Source of the DNA: an uncultured Leptolyngbyaceae cyanobacterium
GTDB taxonomy: Bacteria > Cyanobacteriota > Cyanobacteriia > Leptolyngbyales > Leptolyngbyaceae
DNA length: 64,000 nucleotides
Assembly (NCBI GenBank): GCA_938023035.1
Contig: CALIDI010000029.1
Span: 53,740-117,739 of the forward strand
Reading direction: 5' to 3'
Shown here: positions 1 through 8,964 of the stretch, in pieces
Layout: each line of letters opens with the position of its first letter
How positions within the stretch are numbered: position 1 is the first letter of the stretch
The notes under the pieces: generated by a model
What the model saw: the letters and a program-made list of their open reading frames with translations, nothing else
Databases searched by the model: none
Told to the model about the DNA's origin: nothing
Position numbers and translations under genes: made by a program

Positions 1-677
1 CCCGCTCCACGAATTTTTGCCCCCATCGCTCGACAAAAATTGGCCAAATCTACCACCTCTGGCTCTTGGGCAGCATTTTCAAGTACTGTTTCCCCTTCTG
101 CCAGGGTTGCTGCCATCATTAACGTTTCTGTCGCCCCCACACTGGGGTAGTCAAGGTAAATTTTGGCTCCCTGCAAGCGCCGACCTCGACGGGTCGTTGC
201 ATTCACCATGCCATGATCAATCTGAATGTCAGCCCCCATTGCTTGCAACCCGCGCACGTGTAAATCGACCGGGCGTGCTCCAATAGCGCATCCACCCGGT
301 AGAGGGATGCGAGCCACCCCTAGCCGTGCCAGAATGGGGCCAATGGCAAAAAAACTCGCCCGTAGCTGACTAACGAGTTCATAGGGGGCTTTGGAATGCT
401 CCACGTGAGCGGCATTGATTTCCAGAGCGTCTTTATTCCTTCGCACCTTGACGCCCAAAGCTATCAAGATTTGTACCATACGCTCCACATCGGCTAAGTA
501 GGGCACATTACGAATGCGGCAATCATCTGGACAAAGGATGGCTCCTGCTAAGATGACCAGAGCTGAGTTCTTAGCGCCACTCACAGGGACGAACCCACTC
601 AGCGGATGCTGGCCCCAGATTTCGAGAACAGGCTCATCATCAGAAGAAAAGTTTGAAGGGCTAGGTGCAAGAGAAAT
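1..677 (-). CDS. murA: UDP-N-acetylglucosamine 1-carboxyvinyltransferase (N-terminal part)
   Basis: MurA catalyses the first committed step of peptidoglycan synthesis in the cytoplasm, transferring enolpyruvate from PEP to UDP-GlcNAc. The reverse strand reads [11 protein letters not shown], then [15 protein letters not shown], then [16 protein letters not shown], which holds the PEP-binding catalytic Cys, then [17 protein letters not shown]. The gene runs off the left edge, so the C-terminal half is missing. The frame is open back to a TAG near 770 but has no ATG or GTG. I place the start at an ATT (677-675), because GGGAGG lies about 9 nt upstream and homologues begin roughly this far before the LxIWG motif. 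A TTG at 731 is the alternative. The family call is very secure; the start is not. Confidence 0.93.
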   Translation of the reverse strand, partial: MSLAPSPSNFSSDDEPVLEIWGQHPLSGFVPVSGAKNSALVILAGAILCPDDCRIRNVPYLADVERMVQILIALGVKVRRNKDALEINAAHVEHSKAPYELVSQLRASFFAIGPILARLGVARIPLPGGCAIGARPVDLHVRGLQAMGADIQIDHGMVNATTRRGRRLQGAKIYLDYPSVGATETLMMAATLAEGETVLENAAQEPEVVDLANFCRAMGAKIRGA

Positions 678-889
678 GGTTCTATCCTCCCAGAATTTAA
701 AGTTAGAAGCCAGCTTGGGCAGCGAGGGCAAAAGCTGCCTGTATTCTACCCAAAGACGTGCGATTGTCTATGGGCAGGGGCGAGTCTTTGTCGCAGATTG
801 TTCGATGACTTCAGGAACTTGTCTGAAACAACGGTTGACACTATAGCCGAATTAGCCGATGATTATAAATCGCTGCTCAGCTTACTCAT

Positions 890-973
890 GCGGAACTGGC
901 GGAATTGGCAGACGCGCTAGATTCAGGTTCTAGTGGTAGCAATACCTTCCGGGTTCAAGTCCCGGGTTCCGCA
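890..973 (+). tRNA. trnL-CAG: tRNA-Leu (anticodon CAG)
   Basis: This is a class II tRNA of 84 nt. The 7-bp acceptor stem pairs GCGGAAC (890-896) with GTTCCGC (966-972), followed by discriminator A. The anticodon arm pairs CTAGA with TCTAG around loop TTCAGGT, giving anticodon CAG, which reads CUG. A long variable arm follows, and then the GGTTCAAGTCC T-loop region. The 3' CCA is not encoded; the sequence continues ATTTTT. Type, size and A discriminator all fit leucine. Confidence 0.95.
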
Positions 974-1373
974 TTTTTAGGGAAGATTGGTTATTTTATT
1001 GATTCTAGTAGGGCTGGCATTTGGCGCTACGTCTGGTCAATTCCTGTCTCTTTCGTAGCCGTTGCTACCTGATTGAAAAGGGGTGCAGGGGTAGAGTTCC
1101 CAGTTGGTTCAGCAACCGGGCGATCGCACGAACGTTCCATTTTTGAATTCTCGATCCACTTTTTCTGTTAGTTCGATTTAAAATTTTTTATCAAAAATAT
1201 GATTTTTGAAACCAAATTCCAATCTTTGGGCAACGATCGCCCTTGTTGAATCGGGTGGCTTGTCCGGTTATCTCAGGCGCATCACCAAGGGCCAGAACGT
1301 AAATTAGGGTTAAATGCTTAGGGCTGCGACTCTCAGAATTTTTCTAACCGAACACGAGACCAAACCTAGGTAA
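974..1373. other. Intergenic region, no gene seen
   Basis: About 400 nt lie between tRNA-Leu and the methyltransferase gene. I see no convincing ORF, hairpin or family repeat. The stretch around 1170-1215 is AT-rich (runs of A and T) and could be a promoter region, but no clear -35/-10 pair stands out. Confidence 0.5.
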
Positions 1374-2159
1374 ATGCTGACTAGTTTACAAAATTCTCTG
1401 ATCAAACAGTTACGCAAACTGCACCGAGCCAAAGACCGAGAACAGCAGGGCATCCTACTGCTAGAGGGGACAAATTTAGTTGAGGCGGCCTATCGGGCTG
1501 GGCGATCGCTGGAGACTCTCTGTTATACCCCAGAGTGGCAAGCCAAACATCCGCGGCTGTGGCAAGCCTTAACTCAGGTGGCTAAGCGCGTCGAAGCCGT
1601 CAGCCCAGAAGTTTTAGCCGCGATCGCAACGACCGTGCATCCTGATGGCGTCGTTGCCACGCTACCCCGTCCTGATCGAACCCAATTCCATTTTCACAGC
1701 CTGGGCATTGTTCTAGAAAATTTACAGGATCCGGGTAACCTGGGTACCATCATTCGCACCGGTGCTGCGGTAGGAGCCGATGGGTTATTGTTAAGTGCAG
1801 ACAGTGTCGACCCCGATCACCCCAAGGTGCTACGGGCTTCTGTTGGGCAATGGTTTCAGTTACCGATAGGGGTTAGCTCCACCCTATCGGACACGATCCA
1901 GGCCTACCGACATCAAGGGATGCAGATTGTTGCAACGGCTCCGACTGCAACCCAGACCTACTGGGAGGTCGATTTTTGCCAACCCACTCTGATTTTGTTA
2001 GGAAATGAAGGCGCGGGTTTAAGTCGAGAATTAGCAGACACAGCAGATGTGACTGTAAAAATTCCCTTGCAAGCAGCGGTGGAATCTCTAAATGTGGCGA
2101 TCGCGGCTGCTTTAATGCTCTATGAAGCTCAGCGCCAAAGAACTTGCACCCCGCGTTAA
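1374..2159 (+). CDS. TrmH/SpoU-family RNA 2'-O-ribose methyltransferase
   Basis: This is a SAM-dependent methyltransferase of the SPOUT class that should methylate a ribose 2'-OH in rRNA or tRNA. The N-terminal ~95 residues form a substrate-binding domain (LRKLHRAKDREQQGILLLEG). The C-terminal catalytic domain has all three SpoU motifs: LENLQDPGNLGTIIRTGAA, LLGNEGAGLS, and IPLQAAVESLNVAIAAAL. The trefoil-knot SAM site lies in the last two. At 261 residues it has the usual length for the RlmB/TsnR-like group. The ATG is preceded only by a weak AGG. It stands alone between tRNA-Leu and a divergent small gene. The exact target nucleotide cannot be told from sequence. Confidence 0.9.
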   Translation: MLTSLQNSLIKQLRKLHRAKDREQQGILLLEGTNLVEAAYRAGRSLETLCYTPEWQAKHPRLWQALTQVAKRVEAVSPEVLAAIATTVHPDGVVATLPRPDRTQFHFHSLGIVLENLQDPGNLGTIIRTGAAVGADGLLLSADSVDPDHPKVLRASVGQWFQLPIGVSSTLSDTIQAYRHQGMQIVATAPTATQTYWEVDFCQPTLILLGNEGAGLSRELADTADVTVKIPLQAAVESLNVAIAAALMLYEAQRQRTCTPR

Positions 2160-2406
2160 GAGCCGATTCAAGTTCTACAAGCTAAGGTTTCAAATTCTAC
2201 AAGTTTAAGCTAAGGCCAGCGTGGGGAGTAACATCTCTAACTATCGTGCAATGTCCCCCCTTGATCTGAATATTCTAATATCCTTGCGTAGCGCTGTGAT
2301 GGGGCTTCATTCCTCAGTGAGCTTGGATAGTTGGGGCGAATGCAAGGCCAAACCCGCCTTTCACCCCATCCCCCCATTGCTCCAACTCCCGTAGTTTTGA
2401 TTCTGC

Positions 2407-2664
2407 CTACTCAGGCTTGGCGTCTGTTTGAGCGTGAGACTGCTGCTCTAAAAACTGCTCAATATCTGCAACCGCTTGGGCGAAACTATCTAGGTCAAAG
2501 CTAGTGGGCTGGTTTGCCGAGGAAGCACTTACCTGAGAGGGGGAACGCGCTTCGGGGGGTGGATTAGGTGAGGGTTCTGCATGCAAGGCTTCATGCAGTT
2601 GGTCGAGCGACTCATGAAAGGCTCTTGCGGCTTCTTGGCGAGGGTCTTGCTGCCTTTGCTCCAT
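2407..2664 (-). CDS. Small conserved hypothetical protein
   Basis: This is an acidic soluble protein of 85 residues starting MEQRQQDPRQEAARAF. It has a predicted helix (residues 1-30), a Pro/Ser-rich linker (SPNPPPEARSPS) and a second helix near the C-terminus (FAQAVADIEQFLEQQ). I do not recognise a domain. The frame stays open upstream to 2739, but I choose the ATG at 2664 because GGGGAG lies about 9 nt before it and the upstream residues look non-coding. It lies 0.6 kb upstream of, and divergent from, lpdA. It resembles short cyanobacterial proteins of unknown function, and I cannot assign a role. Confidence 0.6.
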   Translation of the reverse strand: MEQRQQDPRQEAARAFHESLDQLHEALHAEPSPNPPPEARSPSQVSASSANQPTSFDLDSFAQAVADIEQFLEQQSHAQTDAKPE

Positions 2665-2918
2665 TCTGCTCGCTCCCCATTGAAAATTTGTGCAACGCAT
2701 CGGTATTTCAGTAAATCTAGGATGTTTCTCTTGAGTCAAGCGATAAAAGTGTGCCTCTTTTTTTGCTAGCCAAACGATAAAGGTTTTTATTTGTTGCTTA
2801 TTGAGGATCAGGGCGCATCACTCAGCGACGCGCGAATCTGGTTTGATTGGATTTAGAGGAGACCGTTGATGCGGTGACACGAGGTATGTATGAATGATGA
2901 GTTGTGGGTAAAGAGGAT

Positions 2919-3049
2919 GGCGTTGCTGAACGAAGGGATGAATTGTCCTCATCCTCACCCCTTCTTCCATGGGGAATAAGGGATTGAGAGATCCTGTGCT
3001 TTCTCCCATGGGAATAGAGTAAGTTGGGTAATTCATATTCAGTAACGTT
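2919..3049. repeat. Repeat family B, copy 1 (MITE-like, 131 bp)
   Basis: The left end reads GGCGTTGCTGAACGAAGGG. The right end reads ATTCAGTAACGTT, an imperfect inverted copy of the left end. The internal sequence holds small palindromes (CCATGGGGAATAAGGG and TCTCCCATGGGAATAG). The right half aligns with the right half of the copy at 13882-14024, and the left end with that copy and with the fragment at 22222-22247. The element lies in the lpdA leader region, and the short frames across it are not genes. Confidence 0.7.
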
Positions 3050-3253
3050 GAGAGGACAGATGGCTGAACGCGATCGCTCAGGCAATAAAGACCTCATCTG
3101 GCCAAGTTTACAATCTTCTTTAGTTCCCAAGGTCTACCCAAGAGCCTTGTGCCTTAAAGTACCCAACTTTCAGTCAATGATTTTCATGCAGCAAAAAGTT
3201 GTTTCAAACGGCTGCACCATTGAGAATAGAAACGAACCCTCCAGGAGAAAACG

Positions 3254-4687
3254 GTGAGTCAAGCATTTGATTACGATTTGGTCATTATCGGTGCAGGGGT
3301 TGGTGGTCACGGTGCGGCCCTGCATGCAGTCAGTTGCGGCCTAAAGACGGCTGTCGTTGAAGCAGGTGTCATGGGTGGCACCTGTGTGAACCGAGGTTGC
3401 ATTCCGTCGAAGGCGTTATTGGCTGCATCCGGTAAGGTGCGAGAGCTACGCGATACCCACCATTGGCACACCCTGGGGATTCAAGTAGAGGGCGTGCAGT
3501 TTGATCGCCAGGCGATCGCCGATCACGCCAACAACATTGTGACCAAACAACGGGAAGCCCTGACCAAAAGTTTGCAGCGCCTTGGCATTGACATCATTCT
3601 AGGCTGGGCACGGCTAGCAGGCCCCCAAACCGTTAGCGTCACGACCGATGCTGGCGAAAAAATCATCACGGCTAAAGACATCATCCTGGCACCTGGGTCG
3701 GTGCCTTTTGTCCCGCCTGGTATTGAAATCGACGGCAAAACCGTGTTTACCAGCGATGATGCGGTACGGCTAGAGTCCCTCCCAGATTGGATTGCCATTA
3801 TTGGGAGCGGTTATATTGGCCTAGAGTTTGCTGACGTTTACTCAGCTCTGGGATGTGAAATCACCCTGATTGAGGCCCTGGATCAGTTGATGCCCGGGTT
3901 TGATCCCGATATTGCCAAACTAGCTCAGCGGGTATTGATTACTCCCCGAGATATTGAAACTAAAGTCGGTGTCCTAGCGCAGAAAGTGGTGCCCGGTTCA
4001 CCGGTAGTGATTGAATTGGTCGATGCAAAAACGAAGGAACCGGTTGAGACTCTAGAACTAGATGCGTGTCTGGTCGCAACAGGGCGGATTCCTGCGACGA
4101 AAGATTTAGGGTTTGAAACGGTCGGCATCGAGTTAGATCGGCGCGGATTTATTCCTGTGAATGATCACCTGGCTGTGTTAGCGAGGGGTGAGGCTGTGCC
4201 CCATCTCTATGCGATTGGTGATGCAACGGGCAAAATGATGCTGGCTCATACCGCTTCAGCCCAGGGAGTGGCCGCGGTAGAGGCAATCTGTGGCCGTCCC
4301 CGCCCTGTCGATTATCACAGCATTCCAGCAGCGGCCTTTACCCATCCAGAGATTGGGTTTGTAGGTATGACAGAACCTGCCGCTAAGGAACAGGGAGAAG
4401 CGGAGGGTTTCACCGTGGGGGCTGTTCGCACTTACTTTAAGGGAAATGCAAAGGCGATCGCTGAAAATGAAACGGAGGGTGTGGCCAAGGTCATCTTCCG
4501 ACAAGATACGGGTGAAGTGCTAGGGGTACATATCTTTGGCCCTCATGCGTCGGATCTCATTGGTGAAGCCGCCAATGCCATTTCTCAGCGGCAATCGGTG
4601 CACGAGCTAGCGTTTCTGGTCCATACCCATCCGACATTGTCAGAAGTACTAGATGAGGCCTACAAGCAGGCTGTGGGTTCCCATTGA
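3254..4687 (+). CDS. lpdA: Dihydrolipoamide dehydrogenase (E3)
   Basis: This FAD flavoprotein reoxidises the lipoyl groups of the pyruvate dehydrogenase complex, and of the glycine cleavage H protein, using NAD+. Visible motifs are the N-terminal FAD Rossmann fold [15 protein letters not shown] (11-25), the redox disulfide [16 protein letters not shown] (C44/C49), the NAD-binding [13 protein letters not shown], the second FAD motif [16 protein letters not shown], and the C-terminal catalytic His in [14 protein letters not shown]. At 477 residues it is full length. The start is GTG at 3254, supported by AGGAGA about 8 nt upstream and by the conserved N-terminus. It is a single gene. The long leader (2.7-3.25 kb) contains repeat B copy 1. 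Confidence 0.96.
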   Translation: MSQAFDYDLVIIGAGVGGHGAALHAVSCGLKTAVVEAGVMGGTCVNRGCIPSKALLAASGKVRELRDTHHWHTLGIQVEGVQFDRQAIADHANNIVTKQREALTKSLQRLGIDIILGWARLAGPQTVSVTTDAGEKIITAKDIILAPGSVPFVPPGIEIDGKTVFTSDDAVRLESLPDWIAIIGSGYIGLEFADVYSALGCEITLIEALDQLMPGFDPDIAKLAQRVLITPRDIETKVGVLAQKVVPGSPVVIELVDAKTKEPVETLELDACLVATGRIPATKDLGFETVGIELDRRGFIPVNDHLAVLARGEAVPHLYAIGDATGKMMLAHTASAQGVAAVEAICGRPRPVDYHSIPAAAFTHPEIGFVGMTEPAAKEQGEAEGFTVGAVRTYFKGNAKAIAENETEGVAKVIFRQDTGEVLGVHIFGPHASDLIGEAANAISQRQSVHELAFLVHTHPTLSEVLDEAYKQAVGSH

Positions 4688-4784
4688 GAAGCTTTTGAAG
4701 TTCGCGTAGCGGTACTAGCAGGGTAGAAAGCACTCCTAGAAAGATTAAGATTTGCAGGCAGCCCTATGCTTACCTATTGGCGGG

Positions 4785-5612
4785 TCAAGCGATAGCACCA
4801 GAGTTAACCTGACACCAAAAGTTAGGGCTGCTTACATTACTGCGCCGCTTCGCATAAACATTTTTGACATGGGTCTTGACTGTATTCAAACTAATTTGTA
4901 GGAGCTTGGCGATTTCTTGGTAACTATATTCTTGCCGCAGCAGCATCCAGACTTCTGTTTCGCGCTCTGTTAAATCATATTTCTTCTGGTCGAAGTGTAA
5001 TTCCTGACGCAAGGTCTCATAGCAGTCTTCTAGAGTCACCAAAATGTAATCCTGCGTTTGGGCTGAGTCCGTTTCGACGACAGCCTTTTGTGCTTCAAAT
5101 AGACCAGAGGCATTCAGCCAACGGGCACGCAGCCGCACAATATGGTGATGAGAAATTTCACATTCCATCATCACGGTTTTGTGGGTTTCCTTCCCACTCC
5201 GGATGCAGTAGTTTCCTATATCTGCGATCGCGATCGAGAGCTTTGGCAAATTATTTGGCCCACGACCGCCTGCGTAGCATAAGTTACCAGCCTGATGGTT
5301 CCAATAAAGGGGGGTTAAATCTCGACCTAGAATCACAACCCCTTGGTTGAGCGACTCTAATAACCGCCCCCAAAGCGCTGTGATTTCCAGTATAGGTAGA
5401 CCTTGCAATGCCCTGAGCCGCGCTTGCTCTGAAGGTAGAGCAGAGACAGAAGAAGGCACAACACGACAGGAGTTTACACCCTGCGTGCCCCTTTCTACTG
5501 AGTTCTCTCTCAGATGGCCAGGAGCATTGCTTGAGTAAAAATGGGGGCGTGAACCCGCCAATTTTTTTTCAACGGTCGGTTCTCGAAAAATATCAGCCAA
5601 TCGAGCTTCCAT
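4785..5612 (-). CDS. LuxR-type transcriptional regulator with N-terminal PAS-like region
   Basis: A DNA-binding regulator of 275 residues. The C-terminal LuxR/GerE helix-turn-helix (about 205-260) reads DLTERETEVWMLLRQEYSYQ then EIAKLLQISLNTVKTHVKNV, which has the recognition helix NTVKTHVKN. Residues 75-190 (LLESLNQGVVILGRDLTPLY onward) look like a PAS sensor fold. There is no receiver domain, so control is probably by ligand or partner rather than phosphorylation. It is transcribed toward lpdA and stands alone. The region upstream of its start is 0.65 kb long and non-coding. The DNA target is unknown. The HTH is certain; the PAS call is inferred. Confidence 0.88.
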   Translation of the reverse strand: MEARLADIFREPTVEKKLAGSRPHFYSSNAPGHLRENSVERGTQGVNSCRVVPSSVSALPSEQARLRALQGLPILEITALWGRLLESLNQGVVILGRDLTPLYWNHQAGNLCYAGGRGPNNLPKLSIAIADIGNYCIRSGKETHKTVMMECEISHHHIVRLRARWLNASGLFEAQKAVVETDSAQTQDYILVTLEDCYETLRQELHFDQKKYDLTERETEVWMLLRQEYSYQEIAKLLQISLNTVKTHVKNVYAKRRSNVSSPNFWCQVNSGAIA

Positions 5613-6270
5613 TTCAGCATCCTCAGGTGTTTGAAGCCATTCTGCCCAACGGCCTTATCAAGCCGCAATGAGTAGCTCGAAGCAGGCTCAAACCCCGCGA
5701 AGTGAGGCTATAGAAAGAGAAGAAGACCGAACCAGGGTGTAGCAGGGTGAAGTTTTATCGAGAGGCCGCGTTCCCAAGAGTAGCGGAGACAGCGTAGTAG
5801 ACTAGCTTAACGAGGAAAGGAAAGAATCAAACTGCAACTAGAGAATTTACTCTCACATTTTGAGGCTGGCGGTTGACCTTCTGCGATCGCCAGCGCTAGT
5901 TTTGATGGCTTTGACTTCCCGGTTCACGCGATTGATTCAAAAACTTATCTAAAACAGTTTGGGAACAGTGACTCCCATGTTCCACACTGGGTCTCATGGT
6001 TCATACTGGTGTAGACAGCCCCGTCTCTGCCATGTCAACCCAATGCCTTGCCCCATAACCCGTAGAGAAGTCGTGTAGAAGGAGTTGCCATTGCATCCTA
6101 CGTTCAGGAATGTTCACCCCATTGAGCTTGACAGGGCTAAAGCCCCTGCCATTTCTTTCTTAGAACTAGGATTTATCCGGAAAGTCTGTTTACTCTCTAC
6201 TTTCAGCCATTATTCTCGGTTTAATTTAGCTGGCCTGCGTCACCCTTTTGGGTGCTTGTGAAGCAGGGTC
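5613..6270. other. Divergent intergenic region
   Basis: About 660 nt separate two divergent genes. Two things are visible. One is the segment 5765-5800, ending GCGGAGACAGCGTAG, which resembles the GGAGACGCTACGC-type repeats scattered in cyanobacterial genomes. The other is a perfect small palindrome, AGGGCTAAAGCCCC, around 6132-6148 followed by a pyrimidine-rich stretch (ATTTCTTTCTT), which could fold as a hairpin. No ORF is convincing. Confidence 0.45.
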
Positions 6271-7404
6271 ATGTTTTCATCGGTTTGTTCCCTCTGTCCT
6301 GTGAAGTTAATGAGCTCATTGAATGCCCGTTCAGATAGTTCCCAGACGCTTCGCCCAGAAAATCTGGAAAACTTCTTTTCTAAAGAACAGCAGCATCGTT
6401 ATGCGGCTGCCCTGATGCAACGGGGGGGAATCACCCGCCGCCGAGCTGAGTATTTTGTACGCTTGTGGGCCTACCTGCAACTCAAGCAGCAAGCTGAAGC
6501 AGGCAGCCCCCTATCAGTTTTGACCCAACTTTCTCCCCTGGAGAAGGCCATCGCCTGCACTCATCGGGAAGCCGCAGAACTGTTTTATACCCATAAGGAA
6601 CGGGGCAGCAATCGCGCGGCGGGCATGATGATTGACCGGTTTGTTTCTCTGGGGCTGCTAGAAAAATGGTTTGACGGTCAAAGCCTTTGTCTGCAAATCC
6701 GTAATATGCCAGAGTTGCAAATTGCCCCCCCTCAGGTGACCGCACCGATTGCCCTAGTTGTGGATGCGTTTAACCCCCGTACCGATGCAGTGCCTACGGC
6801 CAATTTGATTGCTCGTAGCTATGCTGAGCTGATTCAGTCGAATCGTAGCTTGAAAGACCCTCTAGCTGCTTCCCACAAGATTGTGCGGGTATTGCGTAGC
6901 TGGGCCCAGCAGTATCCCCAGGGGATGCGAGTATTGCGCCGACAAGATAACCGCAACCCCGTGGCGATTAGTGTTTTATACCCAGTTGCCGCTGAGTCAG
7001 AGTCGTTGTTCTTTCAGCCCTTTAATAAGGGGGTCTACCTGACGGCAGATGTTGAGGTTGACCCCTTCCAGGCGGCTGCACCCGGTGACCCCCATTGCTC
7101 AGCCATTTATGTGAGGGCATGGACGATTGATATTCCCTATCTTTCTAGGGAGGCGATCGCTCTGATGCTGGAAGATTCCCAACAAACCCTACGGGTAATG
7201 CGGCAGGATTTTCCAAATATTTGCGACATGTATTCAGCGTTTATTCACCCGGCCTACGAGGAACTGAAGTTAAAACTGGGCTTTCAAGAGGTTTCTCATG
7301 ATAAGCAACGATCCTATGCCTGGGTATATTTGGCGATCGATCATTTCCTTGAGTTAGATATGCCACAGATTGCCAAACAGCTTAATTTTGGTAGATCTAA
7401 GTAA
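6271..7404 (+). CDS. Conserved cyanobacterial protein of unknown function
   Basis: A soluble protein of up to 377 residues. The first half has helix-turn-helix-like stretches (YAAALMQRGGITRRRAEYFV; RAAGMMIDRFVSLGLLEKW). The C-terminal third (from ALVVDAFNP) ends in MYSAFIHPAYEELKLKLGFQ, which resembles the last strands of a GNAT acyltransferase, but I cannot locate the acetyl-CoA loop, so this is only an impression. The start could be the ATG at 6271 or the one at 6310 (MSSLNARSDSS); neither has a strong ribosome site. It is a single gene between a divergent LuxR regulator and ruvA. Confidence 0.7.
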   Translation: MFSSVCSLCPVKLMSSLNARSDSSQTLRPENLENFFSKEQQHRYAAALMQRGGITRRRAEYFVRLWAYLQLKQQAEAGSPLSVLTQLSPLEKAIACTHREAAELFYTHKERGSNRAAGMMIDRFVSLGLLEKWFDGQSLCLQIRNMPELQIAPPQVTAPIALVVDAFNPRTDAVPTANLIARSYAELIQSNRSLKDPLAASHKIVRVLRSWAQQYPQGMRVLRRQDNRNPVAISVLYPVAAESESLFFQPFNKGVYLTADVEVDPFQAAAPGDPHCSAIYVRAWTIDIPYLSREAIALMLEDSQQTLRVMRQDFPNICDMYSAFIHPAYEELKLKLGFQEVSHDKQRSYAWVYLAIDHFLELDMPQIAKQLNFGRSK

Positions 7405-7423
7405 CAAACCTCCTTCAAACCCT

Positions 7424-7531
7424 GCCACCTAGCCCCCATGGGCTGTTCTCCTGGTGAAGTGGTGCTAATTACTGGGCCTTCCTTGCTACCTAACCCTTAT
7501 GGGCTGCTCACTAACTTGGTAGTGGCAGGCA
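7424..7531. repeat. Imperfect direct and inverted repeat downstream of the unknown gene
   Basis: Two imperfect direct copies, CCTAGCCCCCATGGGCTG and CCTAACCCTTATGGGCTG, lie about 50 nt apart. The segment begins CTGCCAC and ends GTGGCAG, so it can also close as a large hairpin. It may act as a transcript end or be a mobile palindrome remnant. I saw no second locus with it in the window. Confidence 0.4.
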
Positions 7532-7770
7532 GCATTCTCAAGGTGGTTTCAGAAGGGAGAAAGAGTCGGAGCTGCCGTTGGGCTAAGTTGTTGTCGTTTT
7601 GCAGAGCGCTATGAAACTTTAGCCTCTCCGGGAGGCAGACTGGCTCCAGCCAAGGAATCAGTCATGAGCGGCGGCGAAGAGTGCTTTCTGGTGCCCCGTC
7701 CCAATGGCACTCACGATAACGATACATATAGATATGGCTAGATAGAGCGCTCGCCAGGTTGCTGAGTCCA

Positions 7771-7859
7771 TTGAAGGTTTAAGGTGGGTGGGGGCGCTGC
7801 TCTCCAACTAGGGGGTTTCACTCTGCACCTTGTCTTAACGTTAGTTTTTACTGCGATAT
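7771..7859. repeat. Repeat family E, copy 1 (in the ruvA leader)
   Basis: The segment ends TTTCACTCTGCACC, then TTAACGTTAGTTTTTACTGC GATA. It matches the copies at 23541-23627 and 32216-32294, which share CTGCACCCC, TTAACC and TTTGTACTGCGACA. It stops 3 nt before the ruvA ATG, so it supplies the whole 5' leader of that gene. Confidence 0.6.
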
Positions 7860-7862
7860 TTT

Positions 7863-8486
7863 ATGATTGGCTATCTTAAGGGCATCGTTGCCGCTATCCA
7901 AAAAAATGGCAACCGAACCATTCTGACACTGGATGTACACCAGGTGGGTTATGACCTGCAAGTGGTGCCCCGTCTGTTGCAGCAACTGCCCAGTTCTGGA
8001 GATTCTGTACAGGTCTTTACTCATCTCCAGCTACGTGACGATCAACTGACTCTCTTTGGGTTTGCTTCGGCGGCTGAGCGAGATTTGTTTCGTCAACTAA
8101 CGAGTGTGAGCGGGGTTGGGCCGCAGGTGGCAATGGCATTGCTGGATACGCTGGGCTTGGAGGATCTAGTGCAAGCGATCGTCGTCGGCAATACGCGCCT
8201 ATTGGCAAAAGCTCCTGGTATAGGGGCGAAAACTGCTGAGCGCATTGCCCTAGAACTCAAAACCAAGTTGGCGGAGTGGCGAGAGCAGGCTGGAATTGTG
8301 ACTCTGCCTGCTGCTAGCCCGATTAGCACCATTCAAGAAGATGTAGAAATGACCCTGGTGGCTCTCGGGTATACCAATAGTGAAATTGCGAAGGCCCTGA
8401 CCGCTGTGGGAAAAAACACTGCCCTGGCAAAAAATGCCGATGCTGAGGCCTGGATTCGAGCGGCGATCACCTGGCTCAGTCAATAG
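7863..8486 (+). CDS. ruvA: Holliday junction DNA helicase subunit RuvA
   Basis: RuvA tetramers bind four-way DNA junctions and load the RuvB motor for branch migration during recombinational repair. The N-terminal OB-fold (1-62) starts MIGYLKGIVAAIQKNGNRTI. Domain II holds the two helix-hairpin-helix motifs, LTSVSGVGPQVAMALLDTL and LAKAPGIGAKTAERIALELK. The C-terminal three-helix RuvB-binding domain (about 155-207) includes EMTLVALGYTNSEIAKAL. The 207 residues are the normal length. The ATG at 7863 has no clear Shine-Dalgarno, because the sequence directly upstream is repeat E. ruvB and ruvC are not in the window. Confidence 0.96.
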   Translation: MIGYLKGIVAAIQKNGNRTILTLDVHQVGYDLQVVPRLLQQLPSSGDSVQVFTHLQLRDDQLTLFGFASAAERDLFRQLTSVSGVGPQVAMALLDTLGLEDLVQAIVVGNTRLLAKAPGIGAKTAERIALELKTKLAEWREQAGIVTLPAASPISTIQEDVEMTLVALGYTNSEIAKALTAVGKNTALAKNADAEAWIRAAITWLSQ

Positions 8487-8608
8487 CTGTCGGGTGACAA
8501 CAGGTGCATCTCACTTTTGCAAGTTGCCCCACCTCGTGGGAAGAGCAAAGTGCTATATCCCCCATCCCCTTTTCCCAAAATGGGCGAAACGGAAAGGCTT
8601 GGTGCATT

Positions 8609-8782
8609 ATGGCCAGAAAAAAACATCCTCAAAGTGATCCCCTCCCTGGCACCCTTGTCATTCCACCAAAACCCTCAGATAGGGGGATTGCTAGGTTGCC
8701 GAGACTAATGGGGGTTCTCCTCCTGAATCCTGTCGTCAATCAGGCGGTCATGGCTATAATAGGTAGATTTACTTGCGCTTAA
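8609..8782 (+). CDS. Possible small protein downstream of ruvA
   Basis: A frame of 57 residues starting MARKKHPQSDPLPGTLVIPP. It has a basic N-terminus, a Pro-rich middle and a hydrophobic C-terminal stretch (LMGVLLLNPVVNQAVMAIIG) that could be a membrane helix. It follows ruvA by 120 nt in the same direction. There is no strong ribosome site. Against it, the DNA encoding the C-terminus loosely resembles the AGGTTGCTGAG repeat seen near 7757 and 45265, so the frame could be chance. I do not recognise a family. Confidence 0.4.
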   Translation: MARKKHPQSDPLPGTLVIPPKPSDRGIARLPRLMGVLLLNPVVNQAVMAIIGRFTCA

Positions 8783-8964
8783 GTACTTCTACTTGAGAAA
8801 TCACTCGAGGCAAGTGACCTGACTTGTATCCTCCGTAAATCTTCACTCCCCGTTTTTTGTCACTATGGCCTAGGCTCGTTACCGTATGTCTCTTGAGGGA
8901 TTTGGCCAGTTCTCTTAATGCGGGAGCTGGTTGCTAAGTTGAGTTGTCAATTGGAGTAAAAAAG

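Noticed and set aside
3024..3257. 77-residue frame before lpdA
   Set aside because: Begins within repeat B copy 1 and overlaps the lpdA start; no family resemblance.
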